The notes below the pieces were generated by a model, which saw only the letters and a list, made by a program, of their open reading frames with translations, was not told the DNA's origin and searched no databases. A program made the position numbers and the translations under genes. Below are positions 24,151 through 32,140 of a stretch of 49,637 nt of DNA, piece after piece; within the stretch, counting starts at the first letter, position 1, and each line of letters opens with the position of its first letter. Origin of the DNA: an uncultured Duncaniella sp. (GTDB taxonomy: Bacteria > Bacteroidota > Bacteroidia > Bacteroidales > Muribaculaceae); contig CAJUCI010000020.1 of NCBI GenBank assembly GCA_910584825.1, forward strand, positions 1 to 49,637. Direction: 5' to 3'.

Positions 24151-24302
24151 AGTCTAAAAAAGTTAAGAGTTAAAAAAGTTAAGATAATAGATTTGTTTGA
24201 GACTCGACCGATGTCGACTCAACTATTATCTTAACTTTTTAAACTCTTAACTTTATAGACTCTAAGTCTTAGACTCTTAACTTTATAGACTCTAAGTCTT
24301 AG
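24151..24302. repeat. GTTAAGA-word palindrome with a 30-bp tandem duplication over a stop codon
   Basis: The left arm 24151-24190 is nearly complementary to 24223-24261 (words AAGTTAAGAGTT and GTTAAGATAATAG), around a loop that itself contains an imperfect GACTCGAC/GTCGACTC palindrome. The right arm continues into a perfect 30-bp tandem direct repeat (24243-24272 and 24273-24302), whose second copy includes the stop codon of the POT transporter gene. Confidence 0.85.
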
Positions 24303-25819
24303 CGTGTAACTCTCTCAAGCCATTTCACCATGGCGAACATGATGCCCATCGAGATTATGCAGACGGCGAAGAATACTGCCCATGCCACCCAGATGGGAGC
24401 CTTGTTGTAGATAAGCGGGCCAATCCAGAGCATGAGGTTGCCCACGGCGGTGGCTCCGAGCCACAGGCCCTGGCAGAGACCCTGCATATGCTTGGGGGCT
24501 ACCTTGGATACGAACGAGAGTCCGAGGGGCGAGATGAAAAGCTCGGCCACGGTCATGAAGAAATAATAGAGGATGAGCACCCAGGGGCCAGAGAGGAGTC
24601 CGGCCTTGGCAGCCTCGTTGAGCGAACGGAACTCGGTGCCCGAGGGATAGTCCATGTAGAGCGAGTAGACGGTCATGAAGAGATAGGCGATGCCGGCAAG
24701 ACCCATACCGATGGCAATCTTGCGGGGGGTGGATATCTCCTTGCCCTTTCTCGAGAGCGACGAGAAGAGCATGATGATGAGCGGGGTGAGCACAATCACG
24801 AAGAAGGGATTGACAGCCTGCCATATCTCGGGGGCGATAGTGGATGTGTCCACGAAGTCACGGGCGAAGAGTGACATCGAGGTGCCGTTCTGATGGAACG
24901 AGAACCAGAAGAAGATGGCGATGCCGAGCACTGCGAAGAGGGCATACATGCGCTGCTTGATTTCCTTGGCCATCGCGCTCTTCTCTTCGGGGGTGTATTT
25001 TGCCTCCTCGGCGGCCTCGCGGCGTGCGGGCGAGGGGAGACCCTTCTTGACGCAGAGGAACACTATGAGCGAGATGAGCATGGCGGCCACCGATGCGATG
25101 AACGAGTAGTGGATGCCGGTGTTGAACACGTCGAGATACCTTGTGCAGAACTCCGAAATCTCTCCGCCCTGATGGCCCACCTGGGTGGCGAGGGCATAGA
25201 GGTTGTTCATATTCTCGTCAGCCATAGAGTCGGTCACGCTCAGATACTCGTGACACATGGCGGGGAACGATGCGTTGTATGACATGCCGTTGACGTTGAG
25301 CCACCAGCTGCGGAGCATAGGTGCGACAAACGGTGCGAGCACACCACCTATATTAATAAATACGTAGAATATCTGGAAGCCTGAATCGCGCTGCGAGCTG
25401 TACTTGGGGTTGTCATAGAGCTGGCCGACGATTGCCTGGAGGTTGCCCTTGAAGAGGCCGTTGCCGAAGGCGATGAGGAAGAGTGCGACGCAGGTGACGG
25501 TGAGGAGCCATGAGGTGTTGCCCTCGGTGGCGAGGATGGGAATAGAGAGGATGATGTAACCCATAGTCATTACCAGGAGGCCCGAGATGATGGTGCCCTT
25601 GTAGTTCTGGGTCTTGTCAGCGATGTAGCCGCCTACGAGGCTGAGCACATAGATGCCGGCGTAGAAGAATGAGTAGATGAGGGTACTTGTCTCTTCGTTG
25701 AGGCCAAACTTGGAGCATAGAAACAGCACGAGCACGGCATTCATGATGTAGTAGCCGAAACGCTCGCCCATGTTGCTCAGGGCCGCGGGGATTAGGCCCT
25801 TAGGGTGGTTCTTAAACAT
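24299..25819 (-). CDS. POT/PTR family proton-coupled oligopeptide transporter
   Basis: Imports di- or tripeptides with protons across the inner membrane. The 506-residue major-facilitator protein has about 14 hydrophobic segments. The POT N-terminal motif is present as NMGERFGYYIM (usual ExxERFxYYG; the first Glu is replaced), followed by the PTR signature region (GYIADKTQNYKGTIISGLLVMTMGY) and GNGLFKGNLQAIVGQLYD. The second half has FWFSFHQNGTSMSLFARDFVD with the conserved FHQ segment. The start codon follows a -7 word by 35 nt. Its stop codon lies inside a tandem repeat. Single-gene transcription is likely. Confidence 0.9.
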   Translation of the reverse strand: MFKNHPKGLIPAALSNMGERFGYYIMNAVLVLFLCSKFGLNEETSTLIYSFFYAGIYVLSLVGGYIADKTQNYKGTIISGLLVMTMGYIILSIPILATEGNTSWLLTVTCVALFLIAFGNGLFKGNLQAIVGQLYDNPKYSSQRDSGFQIFYVFINIGGVLAPFVAPMLRSWWLNVNGMSYNASFPAMCHEYLSVTDSMADENMNNLYALATQVGHQGGEISEFCTRYLDVFNTGIHYSFIASVAAMLISLIVFLCVKKGLPSPARREAAEEAKYTPEEKSAMAKEIKQRMYALFAVLGIAIFFWFSFHQNGTSMSLFARDFVDTSTIAPEIWQAVNPFFVIVLTPLIIMLFSSLSRKGKEISTPRKIAIGMGLAGIAYLFMTVYSLYMDYPSGTEFRSLNEAAKAGLLSGPWVLILYYFFMTVAELFISPLGLSFVSKVAPKHMQGLCQGLWLGATAVGNLMLWIGPLIYNKAPIWVAWAVFFAVCIISMGIMFAMVKWLERVTR

Positions 25820-25853
25820 AATGATTGGGATATGAATGGGTATAGATTTTTTG

Positions 25854-25861
25854 CAAAGTTA
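25854..25861 (-). promoter_or_regulatory. -7 promoter word (TAACTTTG) for the peptide transporter
   Basis: The minus strand reads TAACTTTG 35 nt before the transporter start codon. Confidence 0.55.
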
Positions 25862-25959
25862 TAATAAAAATGCGTTTTGGCAAATTCTTTTGGGGAGATT
25901 GGGGCGGTATCGGAGTCAAAATATGGCTGTTAGGGGCGATTTTGCTCTTCGCGGGGCGG

Positions 25960-26553
25960 CTAATCCTCGAGGATGAACTCTATCTCGTCGAGCAGTTGGG
26001 TGGCCACGGGGCGTGTAAGAGGGGTGTCGGACTTCAGTTCCGACTCTACGAAGGGGCGGAACGTCCCGGCCAGCTCGCGGGGCGAGGGGAGGCTGAGCTG
26101 TGAGCCGGTGGGCGAGGCGGCGGTGTTGAGCAGGTTGAACATCAGGCGCAGCGAGCCGTAACGGGTCATGGGGCTGTCAGATGTGATTTCCTCTAAGGCG
26201 ATGTCGGTAGCTCCGGGGATGAAACGGAGCAGCTTGAGGCACAGCACGTCGGCCACCTCGGTAGTGGGGGCTTCGGCGAGCCAGCGCGATGCGGTGGCCG
26301 CGTCCATCTCGGCCTGAGGATAGAGCATCGGGGCGGCCAGCATGCTCTCGCGCGTGCGGCGGTCGGCCCACAGCTCTTCGGCAAATGCGGCATCCTTGGG
26401 CTGTGCGTCGGCTATCTCTACTATCTGCGGCAAGTTGAGGCCGAATATCATACGGTAGTCAAGCCCGGCCTTGCGCAGTGTGTCGGCGATGATGCCGTTG
26501 CGCATGGCGAAGAATCTGCGCTTGATTGTCTGCATCCTGTTGTACTCTTGCAT
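25960..26553 (-). CDS. AlkD-like DNA alkylation repair HEAT-repeat protein
   Basis: A 197-residue all-helical protein resembling Bacteroidota members annotated as DNA alkylation repair enzymes: the N-terminal block RRFFAMRNGIIADTLRKAGLDYRMIFGLNLPQIVEIA, described here by its RNG, LDY and FGLNLP motifs, matches that group, and AEELWADRRTRESMLAAPML is a typical HEAT helix pair. AlkD glycosylases remove bulky N3/N7-alkylated bases, using Trp, Asp and Arg around the lesion. Whether this short version keeps that activity cannot be judged. No signal peptide is present. The -7 word TATTTTTG is 75 nt upstream. An upstream in-frame Met does not exist in the track of conserved residues, so the start is uncertain by a few codons (M1 or M7). 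Confidence 0.7.
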   Translation of the reverse strand: MQEYNRMQTIKRRFFAMRNGIIADTLRKAGLDYRMIFGLNLPQIVEIADAQPKDAAFAEELWADRRTRESMLAAPMLYPQAEMDAATASRWLAEAPTTEVADVLCLKLLRFIPGATDIALEEITSDSPMTRYGSLRLMFNLLNTAASPTGSQLSLPSPRELAGTFRPFVESELKSDTPLTRPVATQLLDEIEFILED

Positions 26554-26628
26554 ATGATAGGGAGGTTTTTCGGTTGTTCATAGGGCCGTTCAGTGGTGAT
26601 TTTTAACAGCCGTTTAAGTGTTATGATG

Positions 26629-26636
26629 CAAAAATA
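26629..26636 (-). promoter_or_regulatory. -7 promoter word (TATTTTTG) for the AlkD-like gene
   Basis: The minus strand reads TATTTTTG about 75 nt before the AlkD-like start codon. Confidence 0.4.
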
Positions 26637-26709
26637 CGGAAATTTCTTCTAACAATTACGCCTCCTCGTGTGTTTTCATTTAATAAAAACCATATACAAC
26701 TATTATATT

Positions 26710-26856
26710 ATGAGCAGAAAGGATTCAAAGGGCATCTCAGTGTGGTTGCTTGTGGGAGTGATAGTATTGATAGTGCTGTTGCTCGTGTGGCTCACTATCG
26801 CGGACATATTCGGTGACACTGACGTCGCGGCATTTATTGGCCCGCATTTGGTGTGA
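26710..26856 (+). CDS. Small single-pass membrane protein, 48 residues
   Basis: The short frame from the ATG at 26710 encodes a charged start (MSRKDSKG), one strong membrane helix (about residues 9-29, VWLLVGVIVLIVLLLVWLTI) and a short tail with acidic residues (ADIFGDTD). The upstream codons of the open frame (from 26668) are AT-rich leader. The third-position composition and clean architecture favour a real gene. It lies 73 nt before the OmpA-like gene on the same strand. Function is unknown. Confidence 0.6.
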   Translation: MSRKDSKGISVWLLVGVIVLIVLLLVWLTIADIFGDTDVAAFIGPHLV

Positions 26857-26883
26857 CGATTAGGAGAATACGCGATAAATGAT

Positions 26884-26891
26884 TATATTTG
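26884..26891 (+). promoter_or_regulatory. -7 promoter word (TATATTTG) for the OmpA-like gene
   Basis: TATATTTG lies 38 nt before the OmpA-like start codon, so this gene can be transcribed independently of the small membrane protein. Confidence 0.55.
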
Positions 26892-26929
26892 CACCAAAAT
26901 TAACAAATTTAACTTAAAATACTTGACAA

Positions 26930-27631
26930 ATGAAATTTATTAAAGCCATAGGTATTCCCGTGCTCGCAGTGTGCGTGCTGGGTATGACAGGATGCTCGTC
27001 TATGACCAATACAGGTAAGGGTGCCCTTATCGGTGGCGGCGGTGGTGCCGGCGTAGGCGCAGGCCTCGGCGCACTCATCGGCGGCGGCAAGGGTGCTGCC
27101 ATCGGTGCAGCCATCGGCGCGGCTGTCGGCACAGGTGCCGGCGTGCTCATCGGCAAGAAGATGGACAAGCAGCAGGCCGAGCTTGAGGCCGAGCTTGCCA
27201 AGCAGGCCCAGATTGAGAAGACCACCGATGCCAACGGTCTCCAGGCCATCAAGGTGACATTTAACGGCGGCATCCTCTTCCCCACCAACGGCACAACACT
27301 CAGCGCAGGTGCCAAGACCGACCTTACAAAGTTTGCCACTTCGCTCATCCAGAACCCTGACACCAACGTGCAGATTTACGGTTACACCGACGATACCGGC
27401 TCGCTGTCAGTCAACGAACGCGTGTCCACAGGCCGTGCCGATGCCGTGCGCAACTACCTGCTCAACAGCGGTGTGTCAGCATCGCGTCTTTCAGCCCAAG
27501 GTCTGCCTATGCAGGATTACGTAGCCTCCAACGCTACACCCGAAGGCCGTGCGCAGAACCGCCGTGTGGAGATTTACATCACTGCCAACCAGCAGATGAT
27601 TGATGCCGCCAACAACGGCACTCTCCAGTAA
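26930..27631 (+). CDS. OmpA-family lipoprotein with glycine-zipper segment
   Basis: A 233-residue envelope lipoprotein. The signal ends in the lipobox GMTGC (Cys near residue 23). Residues about 30-75 form a glycine-zipper (GGGGGAGVGAGLGALIGGGKGAAIGAAIGAA region, many GxxxG steps) that may insert in the outer membrane. A short helical linker (KKMDKQQAELEAELAKQAQ) leads to the OmpA C-terminal domain, with VQIYGYTDDTGS, NERVSTGRADAVRNYL and NRRVEIYI, whose conserved Asp and Arg bind diaminopimelate in peptidoglycan. It probably anchors the outer membrane to the wall. A terminator lies 41 nt downstream. Confidence 0.9.
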   Translation: MKFIKAIGIPVLAVCVLGMTGCSSMTNTGKGALIGGGGGAGVGAGLGALIGGGKGAAIGAAIGAAVGTGAGVLIGKKMDKQQAELEAELAKQAQIEKTTDANGLQAIKVTFNGGILFPTNGTTLSAGAKTDLTKFATSLIQNPDTNVQIYGYTDDTGSLSVNERVSTGRADAVRNYLLNSGVSASRLSAQGLPMQDYVASNATPEGRAQNRRVEIYITANQQMIDAANNGTLQ

Positions 27632-27671
27632 ACCGCCCGAAAAGATACATCATCAATTCTAATTATCCCTC

Positions 27672-27708
27672 AAATGCCGGAAGCGACCCCCTCGCCCCGG
27701 CATTTTTC
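27672..27708 (+). terminator. Intrinsic terminator after the OmpA-like gene
   Basis: Stem AAATGCCGG (27672-27680) with CCGGCATTT, followed by TTT, 41 nt after the stop codon. Confidence 0.8.
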
Positions 27709-27784
27709 TGTCTACCCGCGACCGTTGAGGATAAAGATTCGTGATTAATTGGTGGGAATTCATCCGTCCGCAAGATTTTATTAG

Positions 27785-27792
27785 TAATTTTG
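27785..27792 (+). promoter_or_regulatory. -7 promoter word (TAATTTTG) for tsaD
   Basis: TAATTTTG lies 26 nt before the tsaD start codon. Confidence 0.55.
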
Positions 27793-27818
27793 CGGTGTAA
27801 TTATGCTGAGTAAGATAT

Positions 27819-28835
27819 ATGAGCATTATTGTATTAGGAATCGAGTCGTCGTGCGACGACACATCGGCGGCCGTCATCCGTGACGGGGTGCTGCTGAGTA
27901 ATGTGATAGCGTCGCAGGACGTGCATGCCGAGTATGGAGGCGTGGTGCCCGAGCTGGCCTCGCGCGCCCATCAGCAGAACATCGTGCCGGTGGTCGACAC
28001 TGCCCTCAAGCGTGCCGGCATCGACAAGCACGACCTCTCGGCCATAGCCTTCACCCGCGGGCCCGGTCTGCTGGGGTCGCTTCACGTAGGCACATCGTTT
28101 GCCAAGGGGCTGTCGCTCGGACTGCGCGTGCCCATCGTGGATGTCAACCATCTCCACGGCCATGTGCTGTCACATTTCATACGCCGTGAGGAGAGCGACC
28201 CGGTGCCGGAATACCCCTTTCTCTGCCTCCTCGTGTCGGGCGGAAACAGCCAGATAATCCTTGTGCGCAACTACAACGACATGGAGATACTCGGCCGCAC
28301 CATCGACGACGCCGCCGGCGAGGCTTTCGACAAGTGCGCCAAGGTGATGGGGCTTCCCTATCCGGGCGGCCCGCACATCGACCGTCTTGCCGCCGAGGGG
28401 GATGCCTCGCGTTTCAAGTTTGCCAAGCCCCATATCCCCGGGCTGGACTACAGCTTCAGCGGACTGAAGACTTCGTTTCTCTACACTCTGCGCGACAATC
28501 TGAAGCTCGACCCGGCATTCATCGACAACAACCGCGCCGACCTGGCTGCCTCGCTCCAGCGCACCATTATAGAGATACTTATGGACAAGCTCGACAAGGC
28601 CGTTAAGCAGACAGGCGTGAAGACCATAGCCATCGGCGGAGGCGTGTCGGCCAATTCGGGCGTGCGCAACGCCGTGGAGCAATACTGTGTGCGTCGCGGA
28701 CTCACACCGTTCATTCCCCCGCGCGTCTTTACCACCGACAATGCCGCTATGGTGGCCATAGCCGGTTACTACAAATACCTCGACAGGCAGTTCTGCCGCT
28801 ACGACAGCGTGCCATATGCGAGAACCTCAATCTAA
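27819..28835 (+). CDS. tsaD: tRNA N6-adenosine threonylcarbamoyltransferase TsaD
   Basis: Transfers the threonylcarbamoyl group to A37 of ANN-decoding tRNAs, acting with TsaB and TsaE. The 338-residue ASKHA-fold protein has the start VLGIESSCDDTSAAVI, the metal-binding histidine pair in DVNHLHGHVLSHF near residues 107-117, LLVSGGNSQIILV, the GEAFDKCAKVMGLPYPGGP block and IGGGVSANSGVRN, all family hallmarks. The length is normal. The -7 word lies 26 nt upstream. An AT-rich palindromic gap separates it from cinA. Confidence 0.96.
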   Translation: MSIIVLGIESSCDDTSAAVIRDGVLLSNVIASQDVHAEYGGVVPELASRAHQQNIVPVVDTALKRAGIDKHDLSAIAFTRGPGLLGSLHVGTSFAKGLSLGLRVPIVDVNHLHGHVLSHFIRREESDPVPEYPFLCLLVSGGNSQIILVRNYNDMEILGRTIDDAAGEAFDKCAKVMGLPYPGGPHIDRLAAEGDASRFKFAKPHIPGLDYSFSGLKTSFLYTLRDNLKLDPAFIDNNRADLAASLQRTIIEILMDKLDKAVKQTGVKTIAIGGGVSANSGVRNAVEQYCVRRGLTPFIPPRVFTTDNAAMVAIAGYYKYLDRQFCRYDSVPYARTSI

Positions 28836-28957
28836 TTATTAATTATTAATTATTAATTAGCAATTAGTAATTAACTGATTGATTTGAGATATTTTGATTA
28901 CCGAACACTAATTGCCAATTGCTAATTACTAATTGCTAATTACTAATTGCTAATTGA
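28836..28957. repeat. TAATTAGCAAT-word intergenic palindrome between tsaD and cinA
   Basis: Reiterated TAATTAT/TAATTAGCAATTAGTAATTA words begin at the tsaD stop codon, and their complements (TTGCTAATTACTAATT, several times) fill 28912-28955, directly before cinA. The arms are imperfect and repetitive, so several alternative pairings are possible. Confidence 0.75.
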
Positions 28958-28965
28958 TAAAAGCG

Positions 28966-30216
28966 ATGACCGTTTCAATTATAGTCATAGGTGACGAGTT
29001 GCTTATCGGGCAGGTCACCGACACCAATTCGGGCTGGATAGCCCGCCACATCGCCCCTTACGGCTGGGAGGTGAACGACGTGCAGACCGTCAGCGACAAG
29101 GCCGACGACATACGCCGTGCCATCGACCGTGCCTTTGAGCGCAGCCGCGTGGTGCTCACCACAGGCGGACTCGGCCCCACCAAGGACGACATAACCAAGG
29201 CCGTGCTACGCGACTATTTCGGCGGCGAGATGATTACCGACCCCGCCGTTACCGAGAATATCCACGCCATCTTCAACCGCCGCGGCATCAAGATGAATCC
29301 CCTCACCGAGGCTCAGGCCGTGGTGCCGAGTTCGTGCCGCGTGATACAAAACCGCGTTGGCACTGCGCCAATCATGTGGTTTGAGCGTACGGACGGGCGG
29401 GTGCTCGTGTCGATGCCCGGCGTGCCGTTCGAGACCTCCACGATGATGGAGGAGGCCGTATTCCCCGCCCTGCGCGAACGTTTCCCGTCGGATGTCCACA
29501 TCGAGCACGCCGTGCTCATGGTCACCGACTACACCGAGAGTGCCCTCGCCATGAAGATTGCCGACTGGGAGGAGGCTCTGCCCGACTATCTCCACCTGGC
29601 CTATCTGCCCAAGCCCGGGCTGATACGTCTGCGTCTCGACGGCCATCATGCCGATGCCACCTTTATTAAAGAGGAGGTCAGGCGCGAGATTGCCGCACTC
29701 AAGGCCATACTCGGCCCTGCGGTGCTTGCCGACAGCGACCTGACCCCGGCCGAAATACTGCTCAAGGAGTGCCGCGAGCGCGGACTCACCGTTGCGACAG
29801 CCGAGAGCTGCACGGGCGGCAATATCGCCCACGAACTCACGCTGATACCGGGTGCGTCAGACGTCGTGAACGGCGGCGTGGTGTCGTATAGCAACAAGGT
29901 GAAGAGCGATGTGCTCGGCGTGAAGATGGAGGACATCGAGAGCTATGGAGCCGTGAGCATCCCCGTGGTGCGTCAGATGGCCGAGGGGGCACAGCGCGTC
30001 ACTTCGTCTGACGTGGCCGTGGCCACGAGCGGCATAGCCGGTCCCGGCGGCGGCACAGCCGAAAAGCCGGTAGGAACGGTGTGCATATGTGCCCGTTACG
30101 GCGACCGCGAGCTGTATGAGACGGCCCGCTTCAACGGCTCGCGCGAGCGCATCATCAACTCCGCTACTACCCGCGCCCTCATCCTCGCCGCCAAGCTGAT
30201 TCGGGAGGAAATATAG
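28966..30216 (+). CDS. cinA: CinA family protein (competence/damage-inducible, nicotinamide-nucleotide amidase type)
   Basis: A 416-residue two-domain protein. The N-terminal MoaB/COG1058 domain (about 1-170; IIVIGDELLIGQVTDTNSGWIA, TTGGLGPTKDDITK) is linked to ADP-ribose pyrophosphatase-type activity in characterised relatives. The C-terminal PncC-like domain (about 255-412; TAESCTGGNIAHELT, GGVVSYSNKVKSDVLGV, TSGIAGPGGGTAEKPVGTV) deamidates nicotinamide mononucleotide for NAD recycling. I chose ATG 28966; a TTG four codons upstream lies in the repeat and is less likely. It is codirectional with tsaD. Confidence 0.93.
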   Translation: MTVSIIVIGDELLIGQVTDTNSGWIARHIAPYGWEVNDVQTVSDKADDIRRAIDRAFERSRVVLTTGGLGPTKDDITKAVLRDYFGGEMITDPAVTENIHAIFNRRGIKMNPLTEAQAVVPSSCRVIQNRVGTAPIMWFERTDGRVLVSMPGVPFETSTMMEEAVFPALRERFPSDVHIEHAVLMVTDYTESALAMKIADWEEALPDYLHLAYLPKPGLIRLRLDGHHADATFIKEEVRREIAALKAILGPAVLADSDLTPAEILLKECRERGLTVATAESCTGGNIAHELTLIPGASDVVNGGVVSYSNKVKSDVLGVKMEDIESYGAVSIPVVRQMAEGAQRVTSSDVAVATSGIAGPGGGTAEKPVGTVCICARYGDRELYETARFNGSRERIINSATTRALILAAKLIREEI

Positions 30217-30231
30217 AGTCCACAATCTTCC

Positions 30232-30360
30232 AAAAGGGGACATAAGGACATAAGGGACAAAAGCGACATAAGTTTTTAATTTTATTGGAGTAATCTCTGA
30301 CAGCCAATAAATTATATCTCTTATGTCGCTTTTGTCCCTTATGTCCTTATGTACCTTTTT
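30232..30360. repeat. GACAnAAG palindrome family, copy 2
   Basis: Arms of 41 nt (30232-30272 and 30320-30360) match at 39 positions, with one of the two differences a possible G-U pair; the loop is 47 nt. The arm reads as words GACATAAG, GACATAAGG, GACAAAAGC, GACATAAG. It lies between the convergent cinA and kinase genes, 15 nt after cinA and 14 nt before the kinase stop. Confidence 0.9.
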
Positions 30361-30373
30361 AGACGACCAAGCC

Positions 30374-31824
30374 TTACGATTTGAGTGACAGGATGAACGA
30401 TGCGCCGCGGGTGATTTCGGGGTCGAGGGTGAGGGTGCCGCCCATCTTCTCGGCGCGGAGCGCGCATATGGGCAGGCCGAGACGGTCGCCACCTTCGGTA
30501 ATGTCGTGTGCCGAGTTAAACGCCTTGAACAGCCCCTCGCGTTCCTCAGCCGGTATGCCGGGGCCGTTGTCGGTCACCACAAACTGGTGGCTGTTGGCAC
30601 CGCGTTTGCGATAGGCCAGCGTGATTTTACCGCCGTCGGGGGTAAAGCGCGCCGCATTGTCGAGCAGATGGGTCAGAATCTTCTCCACTCCCGCGCGGTC
30701 AATGCGCACATATCCGCGTGTGCCGTCCAGGTGTATCGTCACGCCGCGCCCGAGCTTGGGCTTCACCGCCTCGGCCAGCTGCGAGGCAAACTGCTCGATG
30801 TTCACATCCTCGAGGGTCGAGGGGTCGACCGTAGGCGCACTGTCCACCTCCGACAGCTCGCCCACCTTCTTGACATACCCCTTGAGGGTCTGCACGGCGG
30901 GATTGGCCGGGTCGAGGCGGTCGAGGGCCGGTTCCATTGTCGACGACATATTCTGTAGCATCGCGCTCTTGGCGGCGTTGCGCTCGTCGGCCTCCATAGC
31001 CATACGCTTGATGTGGCGGTTCTTGGCCAGCACGCGCCAGTAGAACACTGCCCCGAGACCAAGTGCGGCCACGGCGATGACAAAAAGCGTGATGAACACC
31101 ACCATCAGGCTGGTGCGCGAATTGATGGTGCTCTGCTTCTTGGCCACCTCGGCCTCGGTCTCGGCCATCTCCTGCTTCACCTTGCCAAGCTCGGTGTCGG
31201 CGTTTATGGCCTCGATTGAGTCGCTCCACTGCATGTAGCTCTCATAGGTGTGCTCCACCAGCCCTGCATCGTTGGCCGTGACAGCCTGTTCGATAAGTCG
31301 CTGATAGGCAGTGTCGGCGGCCTTGTAGTCCTTGCCGTTCTCATACTGCTTTATCAGACGCGCTATGCAGCGGTCGCCAAGCGCGGTGCGGTCGACGGCG
31401 TAATAGAACTGCGCCTCGGTGAAGTGCATGTCGTTGGTGATGTCGCGTGAGTCGCACTCCTTGGCATACGTGCCATGCGCTTGAGCCACGCTTCGGCCTG
31501 GCCGTTGTTGCCCATCTTGCGATAGAGGTCATAGCGGGCCTTGGCTGTGTAGAAATAGGGTTGGGGGAGGGAGTCGGGGCGCACTCCGCGCTCGCTCATG
31601 GTCTTGTCGAGTCCTGCGAGCAGCTTGAAGGCTCCCTCATAGTTCTTGGCCTCGGCACAAGCCTTTGCCGCCCCTGCCGCCGACTTGGCTGCGGGAGTGT
31701 ACTGGCGCGAGGCTATCTGCGAGTTGTACGCCTTGATGTATCGGTTGAAATCGGCCTGCGTGTCGGCCATCGCCGTCAGCGCGGCGAAGGTCATTGTTAT
31801 GACCATGCATACCATTCGTCTCAT
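30374..31824 (-). pseudogene. Frameshifted sensor histidine-kinase-like gene lacking the phospho-acceptor His
   Basis: Two overlapping frames together make one protein of about 484 residues. The N-terminal part (start 31824) has a signal peptide and helical, TPR-like sensor repeats; it runs out of frame near 31465-31480. The C-terminal part (30374-31489) carries the rest of the sensor, a membrane helix (about residues 127-150 of that part), and an HATPase_c domain with N-box HLLDNAARFTPDGG, G1 DNGPGIP and G2 GGDRLGLPI. Rejoining them needs one extra nucleotide, so a 1-nt loss or an assembly error is likely. The H-box reads QNMSSTMEPAL where kinases have NMSHExRTPL, so the His is Ser (codon 30941-30943). 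Confidence 0.8.
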
Positions 31825-31885
31825 AATAAATAGTGATTAGTTGTGTATAGGCATAACACGTTTGTGGGTCAAAAAGTTAGAACCA

Positions 31886-31905
31886 AATACCTACTTTTAG
31901 GTATT
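31886..31905. promoter_or_regulatory. Perfect two-arm operator AATACCTA-N4-TAGGTATT
   Basis: Arms of 8 bp (31886-31893 and 31898-31905) are perfectly complementary around CTTT. The site ends 21 nt before the -7 word at 31927, so it borders the -33 region, a position suited to an activator. LuxR/NarL-type response regulators bind such symmetrical sites; that assignment is inferred. Confidence 0.6.
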
Positions 31906-31926
31906 GTCGGGGCGGGGGCCGGGCAG

Positions 31927-31934
31927 TAATTTTG
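31927..31934 (+). promoter_or_regulatory. -7 promoter word (TAATTTTG) next to the operator
   Basis: TAATTTTG starts 22 nt after the end of the inverted repeat and would give a leader of about 200 nt for the receptor gene. Confidence 0.5.
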
Positions 31935-32029
31935 CAGAAAATTAAGATAAAAATGTGGCAAAAATGCCAAAAAGCATATAATCGTGAATATTTTGATACA
32001 AAAAGTGCTGTAAAATGAAATTTATTTTA

Positions 32030-32037
32030 TATTTTTG
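32030..32037 (+). promoter_or_regulatory. -7 promoter word (TATTTTTG) for the TonB receptor operon
   Basis: TATTTTTG lies 103 nt before the receptor start codon, an alternative or additional promoter. Confidence 0.5.
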
Positions 32038-32140
32038 CAAACATACCTATACATTTAAAACGCATAGGCATCTATCACGGTAACTTGCTACATCCCGGTC
32101 TTTTTTCGGAAAAAATATACCAATACTTTAATTATACACA

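Larger units (their letters stand above)
31825..32140. promoter_or_regulatory. Divergent regulatory region between the kinase-like gene and the TonB receptor operon
   Basis: No gene is seen in these 316 bp. It is AT-rich and contains a 20-bp inverted repeat at 31886-31905, two plus-strand TAnnTTTG words (31927-31934 and 32030-32037), and two related short words near its edges (TATAGGCATAAC at about 31847 and CATAGGCATC at about 32064). The leader after the second -7 word is about 100 nt. Confidence 0.6.

Noticed and set aside
31465..31490. Programmed -1 frameshift in the kinase-like gene
   Set aside because: No X-XXY-YYZ slippery heptamer and no downstream stem were found at the junction.
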